Shown: positions 1 to 12,118 of the stretch, piece after piece
How the letters are laid out: every line of letters begins with the position of its first letter
Position numbering within the stretch: position 1 is the stretch's first letter
Source: Nyssa sinensis
Taxonomy: Eukaryota; Streptophyta; Magnoliopsida; Cornales; Nyssaceae
Length of the DNA stretch: 64,000 bases
Direction: 5' to 3'
NCBI GenBank assembly: GCA_008638375.1
Contig: CM018038.1
Location: forward strand, 29,920,753-29,984,752
Notes under the pieces: model-generated
What the model was told of the DNA's origin: nothing
What the model saw: the letters and a program-made list of their open reading frames with translations, nothing else
Database searches by the model: none
Translations under genes and position numbers: made by a program

Positions 1-659
1 GTTATGACACACTTGTCTAATCGACACTTATATAACTCAAGTCAACCATCCCCTACCCATTGTTTACAATAAGCAAATAACACCGAGTCCTAACACAACC
101 TTTATGTAGAGAAAAAAAAAATTCATTTAAACAATACAATAGACACATGCACCAGTTATCACTCAACCCTAGGTGAAATGCTATCCAAAATAATGCATCT
201 CTCTACAAAAGAGTTTAACACAAGAATATCTCTAAAATCTTAGGCACCAATACTCTGAGTATCTACTATCCAGTTCATACACAAAAATCTCCACAGGTCT
301 CAATTCTTTATTTTAGCATTCTAAGATCTTATGTGTCTTTTAATTTACTGGTTTACTACCTCACTGGCATTCGTTCATTTAAGGTTTTATAATTCTTTCC
401 GTACTTCTTACTTTTATAGCTAGGTAATAACCCTTCATGGATCACAATTTCTTTTGTTACTAGCTGATGAGGCGCCATCCATCAACTATAATGCAAGACT
501 TGAGACCAATCCAGTCTGTATAGATATCATTGTCAAAGTACTATAACCCATGAATATCGGTTACTAACCTAGTATACATATATAAAATCAACAAGCCACA
601 ATTAACAGCTAACACATAGCCTACCACATAAGCACGCAAGTATACAATCCATTCTAAGA

Positions 660-660
<1 letters not shown>

Positions 661-697
<37 letters not shown>
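661..697. repeat. (CA)n/(TA)n microsatellite
   Basis: A short CA run passes directly into about 13 TA dinucleotides. Confidence 0.9.
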
Positions 698-701
<4 letters not shown>

Positions 702-721
702 ACACAGTCGATCAGGTATAT

Positions 722-840
722 AACTAGGTCCACAACCTATCTCATGAATAACTAGGCACACGACCTACCATATAAATAACTAGGTGTACAACCTATATCA
801 CAAATAACTAGGCATACGACCTATCCCATAAAGCATACGG
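722..840. repeat. 28-bp tandem repeat, four units
   Basis: Units begin with AACTAGG at 722, 750, 778 and 806, an exact 28-bp period. Each holds a variant of AACTAGGYRYACRACCTAYC followed by an A/T-rich tail. A fifth degraded unit may follow to about 860. The array lies in the leader of element A1. Confidence 0.85.
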
Positions 841-1761
841 TCCATCACATAGACATAAGTTTCTAATCTTAGTCAACCATTATATCAAACAATCACATAC
901 TCCTAGTTAATCAAAAAAATCAAGTATAGTGTATACCTGTGCACATCACTGCAACATGTGCACCTAAAACATACTACCCAAACCAACCCAAATAACTTAA
1001 AGTCTAAACTTCTCCCTACTGTTCCTAGGTATTCAATCCTAAATCATATGTCAATCAGAGTTACCAAAGTTGATAGAGGCTCGAGAACTAAAGTTCTCCA
1101 TCTCCCTCAACCTACCCTACCTCAACCTAGTGTTTTGGATGACATTCTACATTAGGAACAAGTATTATTTCAAAATTTAGCCTTTTCTCATCTAATGTGT
1201 TTCACATCCTATGGTATTCTTCCATAATGCTACTTGCTATCATAAAGGCAAAACAAGTATCATCTATCACACATGTAGACATATACCAAATCACATACGA
1301 TCATGCCAAGTTATCAAGCAAACATGCATTATAGTATACATCATAGCATAACGTACATCACATCTTATGTCATCACATACCAAGTCATCACACGCAGGTC
1401 ATGCCAATATACATATTACACATATCATGCATCTCACTGTACCAAATCATATAATCACATATCATAGTACATCATCAACTAGCACATAATCACAACAAGT
1501 CATGCACCCAGCAAAAATAGCAACATAACACACAAGATCCTACCACATACCACCGACAGTTTACACTAAGTCAAATGCTCTCCTCGAGGGTCCCATGGTG
1601 TTCAACAACACCAATCATAGCCAAGTATTTTCACACTAGAGTTTTAACACCTAGTTGTCAGGGTCTACACATTTCACAATGTTTACAACAAAATTTAAAT
1701 CATGCGTCGTCGTCCTATTGTGTTCAAAAACACGCCACGGTCTCTAGGTATTCGAACCTAT

Positions 1762-1773
1762 GCTCTGATACCA
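1762..1773 (-). other. Primer-binding site of element A1 (tRNA-iMet type)
   Basis: Read on the minus strand this is TGGTATCAGAGC, the classical complement of the initiator Met-tRNA 3' end. It begins three bases after the LTR end, which fixes the element's orientation and shows that 1777-4696 is a 5' LTR and not a solo LTR. Confidence 0.85.
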
Positions 1774-1776
1774 CGT

Positions 1777-4696
1777 TGTCACACCCCCGATTTTCGCGAA
1801 CCCGAGGCTGCGAGTTAACGAAAATTTAAAAGAAACCAATAAATGATAATTAAGTAAATTTAATTTAAATCTCCCTCATTATTCCTCAAATTTTTCCTCA
1901 AGGTTAAAATTAAACACTTATTATTCAACTTAACTCAAAACGGTCCCCAAATGTTGCTCAAGTCCTTCCCCCAATTTATGGTTAAATTAATTTTAGTCAC
2001 ATTCAAAAATTTTTCCCAAAATGTTCTCAAAACATTTAAAAAAAATGTCTTGGAATAATGGCCCAAAGGGGCCCTAAAATAGTCTAAGACATGGTCCATA
2101 AATGGGCCAAGAAACCCACCTAAAAATTGTCTAAGAGAGAGAGCCTAACATAGCCCATATTAGTGACCAAACATAGTCTAAAAAGGTCACTAAAACAGCC
2201 CATAATGGGGGCCAAACATGGACCAAAATAGTGCCCCAACATAGCCCAAAAAGTGCCCCAAAAATGGCTCAAAAGGTGGCCAAAAGGGTAGTGTAAAGTG
2301 GCTGGACTAGCAGGGTGCAGTAGCAGAGTAACAATGGCCAAGCAGTGGGAGCTGCAACAGGGCAGGCAATGGCACGCAGCAGGGCGGTGCGCTATAGGGC
2401 GCGAGCGTGGGCGCGGCTGCAGGGTTGTCATGGGCTGGGGCACTGTAGCACAGAGAGCAGTTCTGATTTTTTTTTGCATTTTTACTGTTCATGGCTACAA
2501 CCTATTTTTCCAATTTTTGAATTTTCTTCCAAGTTTTTCAAGACCTATTTTCCCCATTTTGACCCACTTTTCCCAAGTTTCTAAACCCCCATTTTAAGCA
2601 TTTCTCTCACCCATTTCAAGGGTGTTTTACACATTTATCTAATGCTTTATTTTCAAAAAAAAATTAAACAGAACCTCCTTTGTTTTTCCAAGTGTTTTCC
2701 CACCCAATTTTTCACAAGATCCTTATATATAAATAGTCAAATGATCCACCCTCACTCGATGGCCACAACTTCTATAATTCACATACATTCACTAGTCTCA
2801 ACATATCCATATGATACATATTTAAACTATAAACATCGTGCACTCATTTGGGTCTCAAACCCATTCAATTTAAAATGGCCCAAGGCCTATTGTCCACAAT
2901 TTGTTCAAGTCCAAGTACAATAAATTGGGCTTATGCCCATACATTCAAAAACATGCCCCAAGGGCCAAATCTTCAACATAATCCATTTCTTCCCATCCTT
3001 CAAGACTTCACAAAGTCTCAAGTGCCCGAGGCCTCATATGAAAATTATATCCCACGAATGGGTCAGCTCAACAACTGGTATAACATAATGCTAAAACTAG
3101 GAACAAGTTTAAGGGCGTGGCATGTGCAAGTATACATTTATATCTACATGTATAATTTTAATCTACATGCCATCCAATTCATCCATACAATGCATAAACA
3201 AGATTCATAACACATTCATATAAACTCTATACCACATCCGTGAATTCATTTATGTGATGTTATGCAAATATGCGTGACACACCCATGCCACTCTATACCA
3301 CACCCATGTCTCATTTTCGGAACACATCCGATGGAACCTGAGTACCAATACCCATTCACAGGAACACATCTGTTGGATTCTAGGCACCAATGCAATGGCC
3401 AATTTTGGGTTTTTCACCACAGGATCTACACCCTCATAATGCATAGCACCACGTTCTCAACCCATACCATGTTTTCAAGGAATCACATTATGCCAAAATG
3501 CCATGATCTCATCATGCAATCTCAATATGACAATTTATCAAACACATGGTGTCCCATTTCAAGTTATGCATTTTATCCCATATAATTCATAACTTTAAAA
3601 CTCTAAAACATCATTCATGTAATATATGACATAACTATATATATCAACACATATTCAAACCACCATTTCACAATTCTACTAATTCACAAAGAACATAAAA
3701 TTTTCATAAAACACCAAGGCACTAATTCATCACATGGTCCAAACCACAAGGTGTGTCAACATGTATATAGGCCAAAAATGTAACAATACAATCCTATCAA
3801 TAGAACACACCTTAATCATGGCAACGATTCATCAAACAACACCAAGAACACATATATCCCTAAACTACCAACTCTAGGCTTTTCAAAGGAACTACCTTCT
3901 AGCTGGTTTCCTAACCTCAAATAAACTCCCTAAACAGTCCAAAAACATGAAAAAAATACAAGAAAGCTTAAACCTATTGCTAGCTTAGCACTACATCATA
4001 CCTAGATCAGTTTTTCTCAAACTGCGAAAAGCTGTGTTTGCTGTATGGCCGAACTGTTTGGTGAGAATACACATCTCGATGAGAGAAACAACTTCTCAGA
4101 AGGAACCTCGGCTGAGAATCCCACCCGAATAGTGTGTTTCGGAAGCTTGAAGCTTGAAGGAACTAGGGCTTTTTCTTCCCTTTCTCTCTATGGACTTCCA
4201 CTGCTTTGAATGTCAGAGTGTATTCTGTTTCTAAATCCTTCTAAAGGTTGTATTTATAGTGGAGGGGCAAAGGAGCAAGGAGTAAATGATCCTTTTGCCC
4301 TTAATGAGCCTAGGGGCCCCGTTACTCTACAACCCGTCCCAAAACGCCTCAATTTGATACTTTGTTTTAACCAATGTTCATCAAATTATTTTTAATGAAA
4401 ATTTTCAAAAAAATAAATTTTTGCCTGTGGCTGGGTTTGGCCTGTTTCCACCCGGGTCACCCGAATGCCCTTTTGGTCCAATTTCTTAAACTGTTTCCGT
4501 TTTTGCTCAAATTAGTACAAGCAAGTATATTTTAATATTCTAAAGCATATTTCTATTCTATGACACACTCCAAATATGCTTCTAAATATGACTTATGCTT
4601 TAACGATGCATGTTCAACGCCCTACCGGCATCCCGTGCAAGAATAATGCCCTACCGGCAAAAATAAAAAATTACCCTTAATTTTCAGATCTCTACA
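1777..4696 (-). mobile_element. 5' LTR of element A1 (family A, 2.9 kb)
   Basis: On the minus strand it runs from TGTAGAGATCTG (at 4696) to GGGTGTGACA (at 1777), giving TG...CA ends. It is homologous along its length to 8741-11739 and 30048-32812. It holds a conserved TATA-like TATAAATAC on the minus strand near 4250, and short imperfect repeats built on GGCCCAAAAAGGTGGCCAAA around 2050-2290. It is inserted in the 5' LTR of element B: sequence right of 4696 continues as in B's intact 3' LTR from about 39140. The expected 5-bp TSD on the right is GGGAG; the left one is outside the window. Open frames inside it are not conserved between copies and are not genes. Confidence 0.85.
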
Positions 4697-5310
4697 GGGA
4701 GATTGAATGGGGCTAGAGAGCTAGGTTCATGTTCTTGCTGCATTATAATCAGTTTATCCCTCATAGTGGAGATTCTTCATCGGGCAAGGAGTGCCCTAGA
4801 GTTTTCCATCAAAATTGATTAATTGTGATGGTTTCTTCATCACCAAATTTGGTTTGCATTTATCAATCCCTAAATTTTCTTTACCATTCATGCTTTTATC
4901 AGTTCTAGAATGTTTCTAGCCAAATTGAACTTTCATAACTTGAAAATTGATAATTTGAATTGAAATTGTAGCTTAATTGATTGAACAATTTAGAAATTGA
5001 GAAATCGAGATAATGATTAGGTAAATTGATTAGTTGATCGATTAAGTTTGAAAATTGAATAATTAAATCAATTAATTGATTGATTAGGTTGAACAGTTGT
5101 GTTAAATTAGTTTGGTTGATTAAACAATTAATAATTGAATTGAGTGAATAAATTGTTAAGAATTGAATTGCGTAATATGTTGTATATTGTATATAACAAG
5201 ATCAATTCATTGTTGTACCTTCAATTGTTTGTAGATAGTGTTGTGGATAAAAAGTTGATAAACCTATTCATGCTCCTCTAGATTAGAAATTCACACTTAG
5301 GGCCATAACA
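4697..5310 (+). mobile_element. 3' part of the 5' LTR of element B
   Basis: It aligns by eye with 39141-39739: shared blocks include GGGCTAGAGA, TAGTGGAGATTC and TTGTGATGGTTTCTTC, and both copies end in TATAACA or CATAACA. The first ~900 bp of this LTR lie beyond the inserted element A1, outside the window. It is AT-rich with many ATTGATTGA/TTGAATTG words. Confidence 0.85.
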
Positions 5311-5313
5311 AAA

Positions 5314-5326
5314 TGTTATCATAGCC
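5314..5326 (+). other. Degenerate primer-binding site of element B
   Basis: TGTTATCATAGCC differs at two positions from the tRNA-iMet PBS TGGTATCAGAGCC and lies three bases after the LTR end at 5310. Confidence 0.65.
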
Positions 5327-5367
5327 TTCAATCTAAGGTACTAGATTATTTTCCTATTAGTGTGAAA

Positions 5368-6027
5368 ATGGAAGCCATTCATGAAGGTGGGTCTATATCC
5401 CGACCTCAAGTTTTTGATGGTTCAAACTATGCATATTGGAAAGCTAGAATAAAAGCTGTCCTTAAAGCCATTGATGAGAGGGTTTGGCTCGCGGTACTAG
5501 AAGTTTGGACCACACTAATCATAACTGCCAGTACGGAAGCCCCTTATGTTCCTAAGCCACCTAACACATGGAATGAAATTGAGCTTAGAATTAGTAGTTA
5601 TAACACTAAAGGACCTAATGCAATATTCAATGCGTTAACTCCGAATGACTTCCACCGAATCATGACATATGGGACCTCAAAAGAGGCTTGAAATATACTT
5701 AAGACTACCCATAAAGGTACATCAGTGGTTAAGAGGTCTAAGTTACAAATGTTAACTTTTAGGTTTGAATCACTTAGGATGGAAGATTCAGAAAACTTTT
5801 GCCAAATTCTATGCCAAGTTAAGTAACATAGTGAATTCCTCATTTAACCTAGGAAAGAAGATTAAAAGGACCAAAATTGTTAGAAGGTCTTGAGATCCTT
5901 CCCCGAGTGATTTCAACCCAAAGTTACCGCCTATAGAAAGAAAGTAAGGACGTGGATTCACTTGTGGTTGATGAGTTAGTAAGATCATTACAAACCTTTG
6001 AACTAACTCTTAGGCAAACTAAGAAGA
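5368..6027 (+). pseudogene. Element B gag, first part (UBN2/DUF4219, copia type)
   Basis: From the ATG at 5368 the translation shows the Ty1-copia gag start: a DUF4219-like segment with FDGSNYAYWKARIKA and then ERVWLAV, about 15-45 residues in, followed by UBN2-like sequence. The frame stops at 5689-5691, and gag homology continues through several stops and frameshifts. It ends in a segment rich in Leu, Thr and Lys (LQTFELTLRQTKK type, near 5990-6025), where element C is inserted. Gag resumes at 33094 on the far side. It is clearly non-functional. Gag would form the virus-like particle that packages element RNA in the cytoplasm. Confidence 0.8.
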
Positions 6028-6436
6028 TGATGTATGACAGAATTCGTATCCTAAAAATAAGGAATGTTGTTTTAGAGTTCTATTAGGATTATTTAGTTTC
6101 CAATTTTGATTTATTCCTAATTTCTCTAGTCTCCTTATTTTATTAGGATTTGTATAAAAAATATAGGAATTAGTAGCTTCCTATTCGGATTATTAGTCTT
6201 TATTGTAATAGGATTTGTGTAAAAATATGAGTTTTTGTTTCCTAGTCAAAGTAGAAGTAGTTTAGCACTATAAATATGATATAATAGGTCATTATCATTA
6301 TATTTTTTTATCAATAAATATTAATTATAAATTTTAAAGAATTATTTTCTCTTGTTTGGGTGAGGAGTCCCCATGTTACTTATTTTTAAAGAATTCGATG
6401 TGTTCGATTTTCCTTCCATGTTTCCATACCGTATTA
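6028..6436 (+). mobile_element. 5' LTR of element C (409 bp)
   Basis: It starts TGATGTATGACA and ends CCGTATTA. It matches 29914-30047 plus 32818-33093 along its length, for example AGGATTATTTAGTTTCC, TTTTTGTTTCCTAGTCAAA and TAGGTCATTATCATTAT. It is the uninterrupted copy, and so serves as the empty-site reference for the family-A solo LTR at 30048-32812. Confidence 0.85.
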
Positions 6437-6438
6437 TT

Positions 6439-6450
6439 TGGTATCAGAGT
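6439..6450 (+). other. Primer-binding site of element C (tRNA-iMet type)
   Basis: TGGTATCAGAGT matches the tRNA-iMet PBS in 11 of 12 positions and sits two bases after the LTR end. Confidence 0.85.
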
Positions 6451-6468
6451 GAGGATTTTTCTAGCTTG

Positions 6469-7095
6469 ATGGCAATTAGTAGAGAAGGAATAAAAAATCC
6501 CATTGACGTTCGTCGTGGGAAGAAGGCTTTATGGGCAACGATTGATGATCAGAGGCAACAATTAGCACAAATCAACGAGCAGGTTGGTACTATACAACAG
6601 GCACTTATGCGACTCAATTTTAATACCCTTAGAGACCCTCTAGTGGATAGGAACTGCGTCGGAAGATTTGCTCGAGGTCAGCTTGAAGCTAAAGCTATTC
6701 ACAATTACGAAAGACTTCCAAATTTTTATAGTAATTTTTATCTTGAAGACTTTCGTAATTGGGTTTATGATTTAGATGATTGTCTTAATGATTTAAGACT
6801 TTCAGAAGAAAAAGAAGATTTTTGGGACAGAATATAAAATTATTGGATTCGCGAAAAGATGGAGGTTTTATTACAAAGGTATAGACAATTACAACATAAA
6901 AAGTATATTCGTTCATGGTCAAGAATGATGAACTTGTTGATGATTAAATTTTTGCCAATAAATTATTTACAGATTTTAGAAGATAAATACATGCCAACTT
7001 GGGAATACCAAGAAAGAAGTACGAGTAAAATCTAAAATTGTTGAGTCTACTTTGTGTGATAATGTTAAAGATATTACACCATTAGAAGATATATG
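6469..7095 (+). pseudogene. Element C gag, first part (gypsy-type capsid region)
   Basis: The frame from the ATG at 6469 has a coiled-coil-like Gln-rich N-terminus (DDQRQQLAQINEQVGTIQQ). A retrotransposon-gag core follows, with FRNWVYDLDDCLND and, after a stop at 6835-6837, a WSRMMNLLMIKFLP segment matching the usual W-x-x-M-K-x-L-x-x-R-F-L-P motif. Element D is inserted at 7096; gag-like coding resumes at 29395. There is no pol. The product, when intact, would have been a structural protein only. Confidence 0.75.
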
Positions 7096-7892
7096 TCACG
7101 ACCTACAACCCACCCTCTACGGACTAACGGACCGCAACCATCTGACCTGGCCCTTTCGTCGAATCGGACCTGATCATCTTGTTACACTATCATCAGTGTC
7201 ACTGACATGTAACCACATACATCATCATATATAAACATAGCGGAAGACAATAAAATAAAAAGGTTACATGTACATGTTAGTCTGCTAATACAAAAGTACA
7301 ACCTATAAAATTTCTAAGTCATCATCTCGTCCCTAGGACATGAATATAAAGGAGTGCTACAAGACTATACTACTATTACCGTTACATGTCAAAATGTCCA
7401 ACCTATTGTTGTAGGCTCCTACTTTCTATCCTCTGTATCAGTCCCTGAAAAAAAATATATAGAAATGTGGAATGAACTAAACTAAGCTCAGTAAGTAAGT
7501 CCCCTACTCTGCCATGTGTACATGATCTGGAAAGAAACTGAATAACAAGAATATGATAGCCAGTCAATATCATATAACAATCATAGCTCATCAATGAATA
7601 TCAAATGATCAGTGATACAAATGTAATATCAATGATCAGAAATATGACTGATAATCAAAGAGCATCTAGTTTGAATAACAACATCATATGCTACAGACAA
7701 AAGCTATCAAATACATGATCATAGTACGTACTCAAATAAAGCTGAGCGACTGTCTGATCATTCATACAAGAACATGATCATACTAGGAATTTCAATAAAT
7801 AGATAGTGATATCAAAACTGGTGGATACAATAAACTACAAGGGCCCGGCTACCCTTGTGTGCATAATGCACTGAGCTCAATAATATAAAACT

Positions 7893-7949
7893 GGTCCCCG
7901 TACTCGGGACAGGACCCCGTACTTGGGTCAGGACCCCTTACTAGGGTCA
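7893..7949. repeat. 19-bp tandem repeat, three units (LTR of D)
   Basis: Three 19-bp units of type GGACCCCGTACTYGGGTCA lie end to end at 7893, 7912 and 7931. Each unit is itself partly self-complementary (GACCC ... GGGTC). The same triplet is in the other LTR at 26778-26834. Confidence 0.9.
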
Positions 7950-8740
7950 TACTACGTATCTAGATGGAGTTTTTGATTGAGCACAAATTTGGCATTGATA
8001 AATATCAAGATCATGATACTCTCCACAAAGAAGAATGTGGATCATAACTGGTTTAAGGTAACATAATATAACTATAGCTTTTTATAGCTATGTTACCTGG
8101 GATACCGAGAACAACAACATCTGGCCCCTCTTGGCCCTACGTACAAGTGTACAAAATGGTCCTTTGCTACAAACGTACAAAAATTTCATGATCAAGATAT
8201 AACATCATCAATAGATATGGAAATCAAGAGCAAGATACAACATCATAACTAAGCTTATTCCACTGAGAAACAATATCACATAGTGGAATTATAAAGGATA
8301 TGATATGATAATAAAGATTACCAATGCGTATAGAAGAACTTGTGACATGGTTAGGGAATGTACTACATGCAGAGATCGGTTATTACTTACCTTTTATTAT
8401 CCCACGTAAATCAAGCTATTTCTTTTCCTTCCGACGCTCTTGTTATTCAAAAAATACAACTCAGTCTATAACTATAATCAATCTATGCTATGTATTCAAA
8501 TATATCTATCATGGTTATAAGTATTTTATTTGCTAATTTAGACATCGTCATTGTGTCCGGAACGTCGAATAAAATTAGTTTAGGCTTTTACGAATCTCAA
8601 TTTGGATTCTTGGACTGAAAAGGGCAAAATGGCCATTTTGTACTTTTACGTCTCTTTTATTCCCGAAACCTTTTTTCATAATTTTGACCTTACCATTGAG
8701 TTTGGAATGCCCAAGATAATAAAAATTAACTATTCGTTTG

Positions 8741-11739
8741 TGTCACACACCGAATTTCCACAAACCCAAGGGGTGAGTGAAATGAAAGAAGAAAAGTAAG
8801 TGAAAGGTCATTAAGGTGGATTTAGTTGATTATGCATTCATTCCTCATGTTTTTTCCAAAATTAGAAATGAAGGCTTGTTATTTAACTTAACTAAAATGA
8901 TCTTCCTAATGTCACTCAAACCTCCCTCCCTAATTAATGTTCAAAATAGTTTAAGTCACATTCAAAAATGGCTCCTAAAATAGCCCCTAAAGTCTCTCTA
9001 AACAAGCCTTGAAATAATGGCCCAAATGGGCCCCCAAATGTCCTAAGAAATAGGCCAAGAATAGGTCAAAAATTCCACTAACAATTGTCTAAGGAAGTGA
9101 CCAAATATGGCCCATGAGAGTGGCCAAACATAACTCAATAGGGGGGGCCAAACGTGGCCTAAAACGGTGACCAAAAATAGCCCGAGAGGGTGGCCAAACA
9201 TGGCCCAAAGGTTGGCCAAAAATGGCCCGATATGGTGCCTAAACATGGTCCAAAAAGGTACTCAAACATGGCTTAAAAAGGTGGCCAAAAGGGGTAAGTG
9301 TCAGGGGGTTGCAGCAGGTTGTCGCGCATGGGGCAACAGTGGCACAGACGCAGGGCACACAGGGGCACAGCAGGGCGCGACATGGCATGGCACGCGCGCG
9401 TGGTAGGTGGCTGGGTTGTCCTAGGCTCTTTTCTACATTTTCACTAGTAGTTGGCTGCAACTAACTTTTCCTATTTCTAAATTTTTACTAGTAGCGGCTG
9501 CGGTAAAATTTCTCTATTTCCCTAATTTTTTTTCGAAGTTTTGAAGTCTACTTTTTCCCATTTTTAGCCCACTTCTTCAAGGTTTTTAACCTCCCCTTTT
9601 GGGCACTTTTCTCACCTGTTTAAATGGTGTTTTACACACTTAATTCCCCCTTTAATTTCACAAAATTTTTGACATAACCTCCTTTGTTTTCTAAGCATTT
9701 TTCCACCTAATATTTTGCAACCATTCATATATATAAACACATCACAATCCATCATCACTCGATGGCCACAATTCATGGAAATTAAACATACATTCATTTC
9801 TTTCAACATATATATATATATATGTAAGGCACATTAAACAAACATATCCTACATGTCATTTGGGCTTAAGCCTTTACATTACAAATTTAGCCCAAGGCTT
9901 ATAGTTCACCATTCTTTCAAATTAAAATACAAGTCTTTTGGGCTTATGCCCATACATACAAAATATGCTCCAAGGGCTAAATATCCTTCTAAGTTCTTTT
10001 CCCCTCCTTCCTTTAAGACTTCATCAAGTCTCAAGTACTAGGAGCCTCATCTGTAATATGATATCCCATGAGGGGTCAGCTCAACTGCTAGTATGACATA
10101 ATGCTAATACAAGGAACAAAGTTAAGGCGTGACATGTGCAAGTGTACATTTATAATCTACATGCCTTCCAATTCATCAATACAATGCATTAGTAATATGC
10201 GTGACACACCCTTGCAAACTCTATGGCACACCCATGTCTCGTTTCACTGATTGCTCCCGTTGGTCAACGAGTACCAAAGCCTGTGTTCACGGATCGCTCC
10301 CGTTGGATAAGTAGGCACTAATACAATGGCCAATTTTGGGCTTTTTCACCACAGGATCTACACCCTCATAATGCATAACACCAAGTGCTCAACCCACACT
10401 ATATTTTCAAGGAATCACACCATGCCAATATGCTTTGATTTCACCATGCAATAATGCAATCTCAATGAAGCATTTTATCAAATACATGGAGCATGCTTTA
10501 AATAATGCAATGTACTTAAAGAAACTATAAATTTTATATCACAAAACTTTGCCTACATGAACCTAAAATGTAATCCAATCAATTTCACATATAAACACAT
10601 TACATAGTCACCACCTTAACAATTTCTCAAAGATCATAAAATACATAAAGTACCAACACATGGAATAAATCTTAACTCTCAAACCACAAGAGTTTCTCTA
10701 CATGAGTATAAGCTAGAATGCAATGAATCAAACATATAAACAAGTTACATATTCATCACTTTGACAAATTCTCTAAGATTACCAAATACATAAAGCACCA
10801 ACACCTTGAATAAATCATAACTTTCCAACTTCAAGATTTTGTCTACATGAACATAAGTTAGAATACAATGAATTATACATATAGTCATGGTTCATGTTTA
10901 TCACTTTACCAAATTCCCAAAGAATACAAAGAACACACAAGTAAATAAACAACCAACTCTAGGTTTTCAAAGCAACTATATCCTAAGTGATTTTTTAATA
11001 GCAAATAAACATATAAATCATTCAATCAACTTATAAAACACTCCTAAACTTAACCCTATTCCTTACTTAGCAAAATATCATACCTAAAATGGTTTTTCTC
11101 AACCCGAGGGAGTTGTGTTCGTTGTGCAGCTGAACCGATCGGTGAGAATATAGACCTTGATAAGAGGAACAACTTCCTAGAAGGAAGTCACTGCAAGAGT
11201 CTTGGCCTAGGAGTGTGTTTTGGTGGCTTGAAGCTTGGAGAACCTAGGATTTTTCTTCACTTTTCTCCCATGCACGAGTTCTGCTCTGTATCTCAGACCA
11301 AAATAATGAAATTTTAACTCTAAGGGTTGTATTTATACTAAAGGGGCAAAGAGGCAAAATGACCTTTTTGCCCTTAATGAATTCGGGGCCCCGTTACACT
11401 ACAACTTGTCCCGAAAATACCTTAATTCGACTATTTTGATTTAATCAAAGTTCTTAAAATTATTTTAAATGATATTTTTCAAAAAATTTTATTTCGCCTG
11501 TGGCCGAGTTTGGCCAGATCCACCCAGGTCACCCGGATGCCCTTTATGGTCCAATTTTTGAAATTGTCTCCGAATAGGCTCAACTTTTTACAGAAGGTGT
11601 ATTTTAACATTCTAAGCATATTTCTCTTCTATAGGAATACTCTAAATATGTTCCTAAATATGACTTATGTCCAAATATGCATGTGTAGTGCCCTACCAGC
11701 AAAAACGAAAAATTTATCCTCAATTTTCAGGTCTTTATA
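8741..11739 (-). mobile_element. Solo LTR A2 (family A) inside the 3' LTR of element D
   Basis: Flanked by a perfect 5-bp TSD GTTTG (8736-8740 and 11740-11744). The intact LTR of D at about 27618-27625 has this site once, which proves the insertion. The sequence is homologous to 1777-4696 and 30048-32812. Its minus-strand start is TATAAAGACC, so the expected TG is mutated to TA. No internal domain, PBS or second LTR is present, hence solo LTR formation by recombination. It keeps the GGCCCAAAA/GGTGGCCAAA minirepeats (9000-9300) and the minus-strand TATA-like box near 11329-11337. Confidence 0.9.
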
Positions 11740-12097
11740 GTTTGTCTCATTTGGAGTCCGTTTGACTCACATTGGACTCAAGGAAATTTTAGTAATTTAT
11801 CCTATTTAAAATTAATTAAATTCATGTTTAATTAATTATTCCTTGGGTCATTTCATAATAATCATAAGTCTAGGGTCAAATTATAATTTTACTAGAATCT
11901 TAGGTTAAATTCGAATTTCAAATTTTACTATTCTATTTGAGGATAGTCAAATAGTGGCTAAGTCTCAATTTAAGGATAAGCTATCCCCATCCTTAATTAT
12001 ATTTTATTTCAATTTCTTAAATCCCCAACCAAACTCCAATTTCCCACTTAAAATACAACACGAAACGACATAGCTTCAGGATCTTTTATGTGTGGAT

Positions 12098-12118
12098 GGG
12101 TCGGGTCTAACCCGACCC
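12098..12118. repeat. Conserved hairpin in LTR of D
   Basis: GGGTCGGGT - CTA - ACCCGACCC is a perfect 9-bp inverted repeat with a 3-base loop. The other LTR has it unchanged at 27979-27999. Confidence 0.85.

Larger units (their letters stand above)
1..1776 (-). mobile_element. Element A1: internal leader of a minus-strand LTR retrotransposon (truncated by window)
   Basis: This stretch lies on the internal side of an initiator-Met primer site (1762-1773) next to a 2.9-kb LTR (1777-4696), so it is the start of the internal region read on the minus strand. I see no gag or pol homology in it. It is AT-rich, with many CATCACAT/CATAT-type words around 1250-1550, a TA microsatellite and a 28-bp tandem repeat. 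A leader of more than 1.7 kb without gag suggests either a long 5' UTR or a non-autonomous element; the rest lies outside the window. Confidence 0.7.

Noticed and set aside
2120..2597. Overlapping open frames in the LTR of A1
   Set aside because: Not conserved in the other two family-A LTRs, and composed of the GGCCCAAAA minirepeats.
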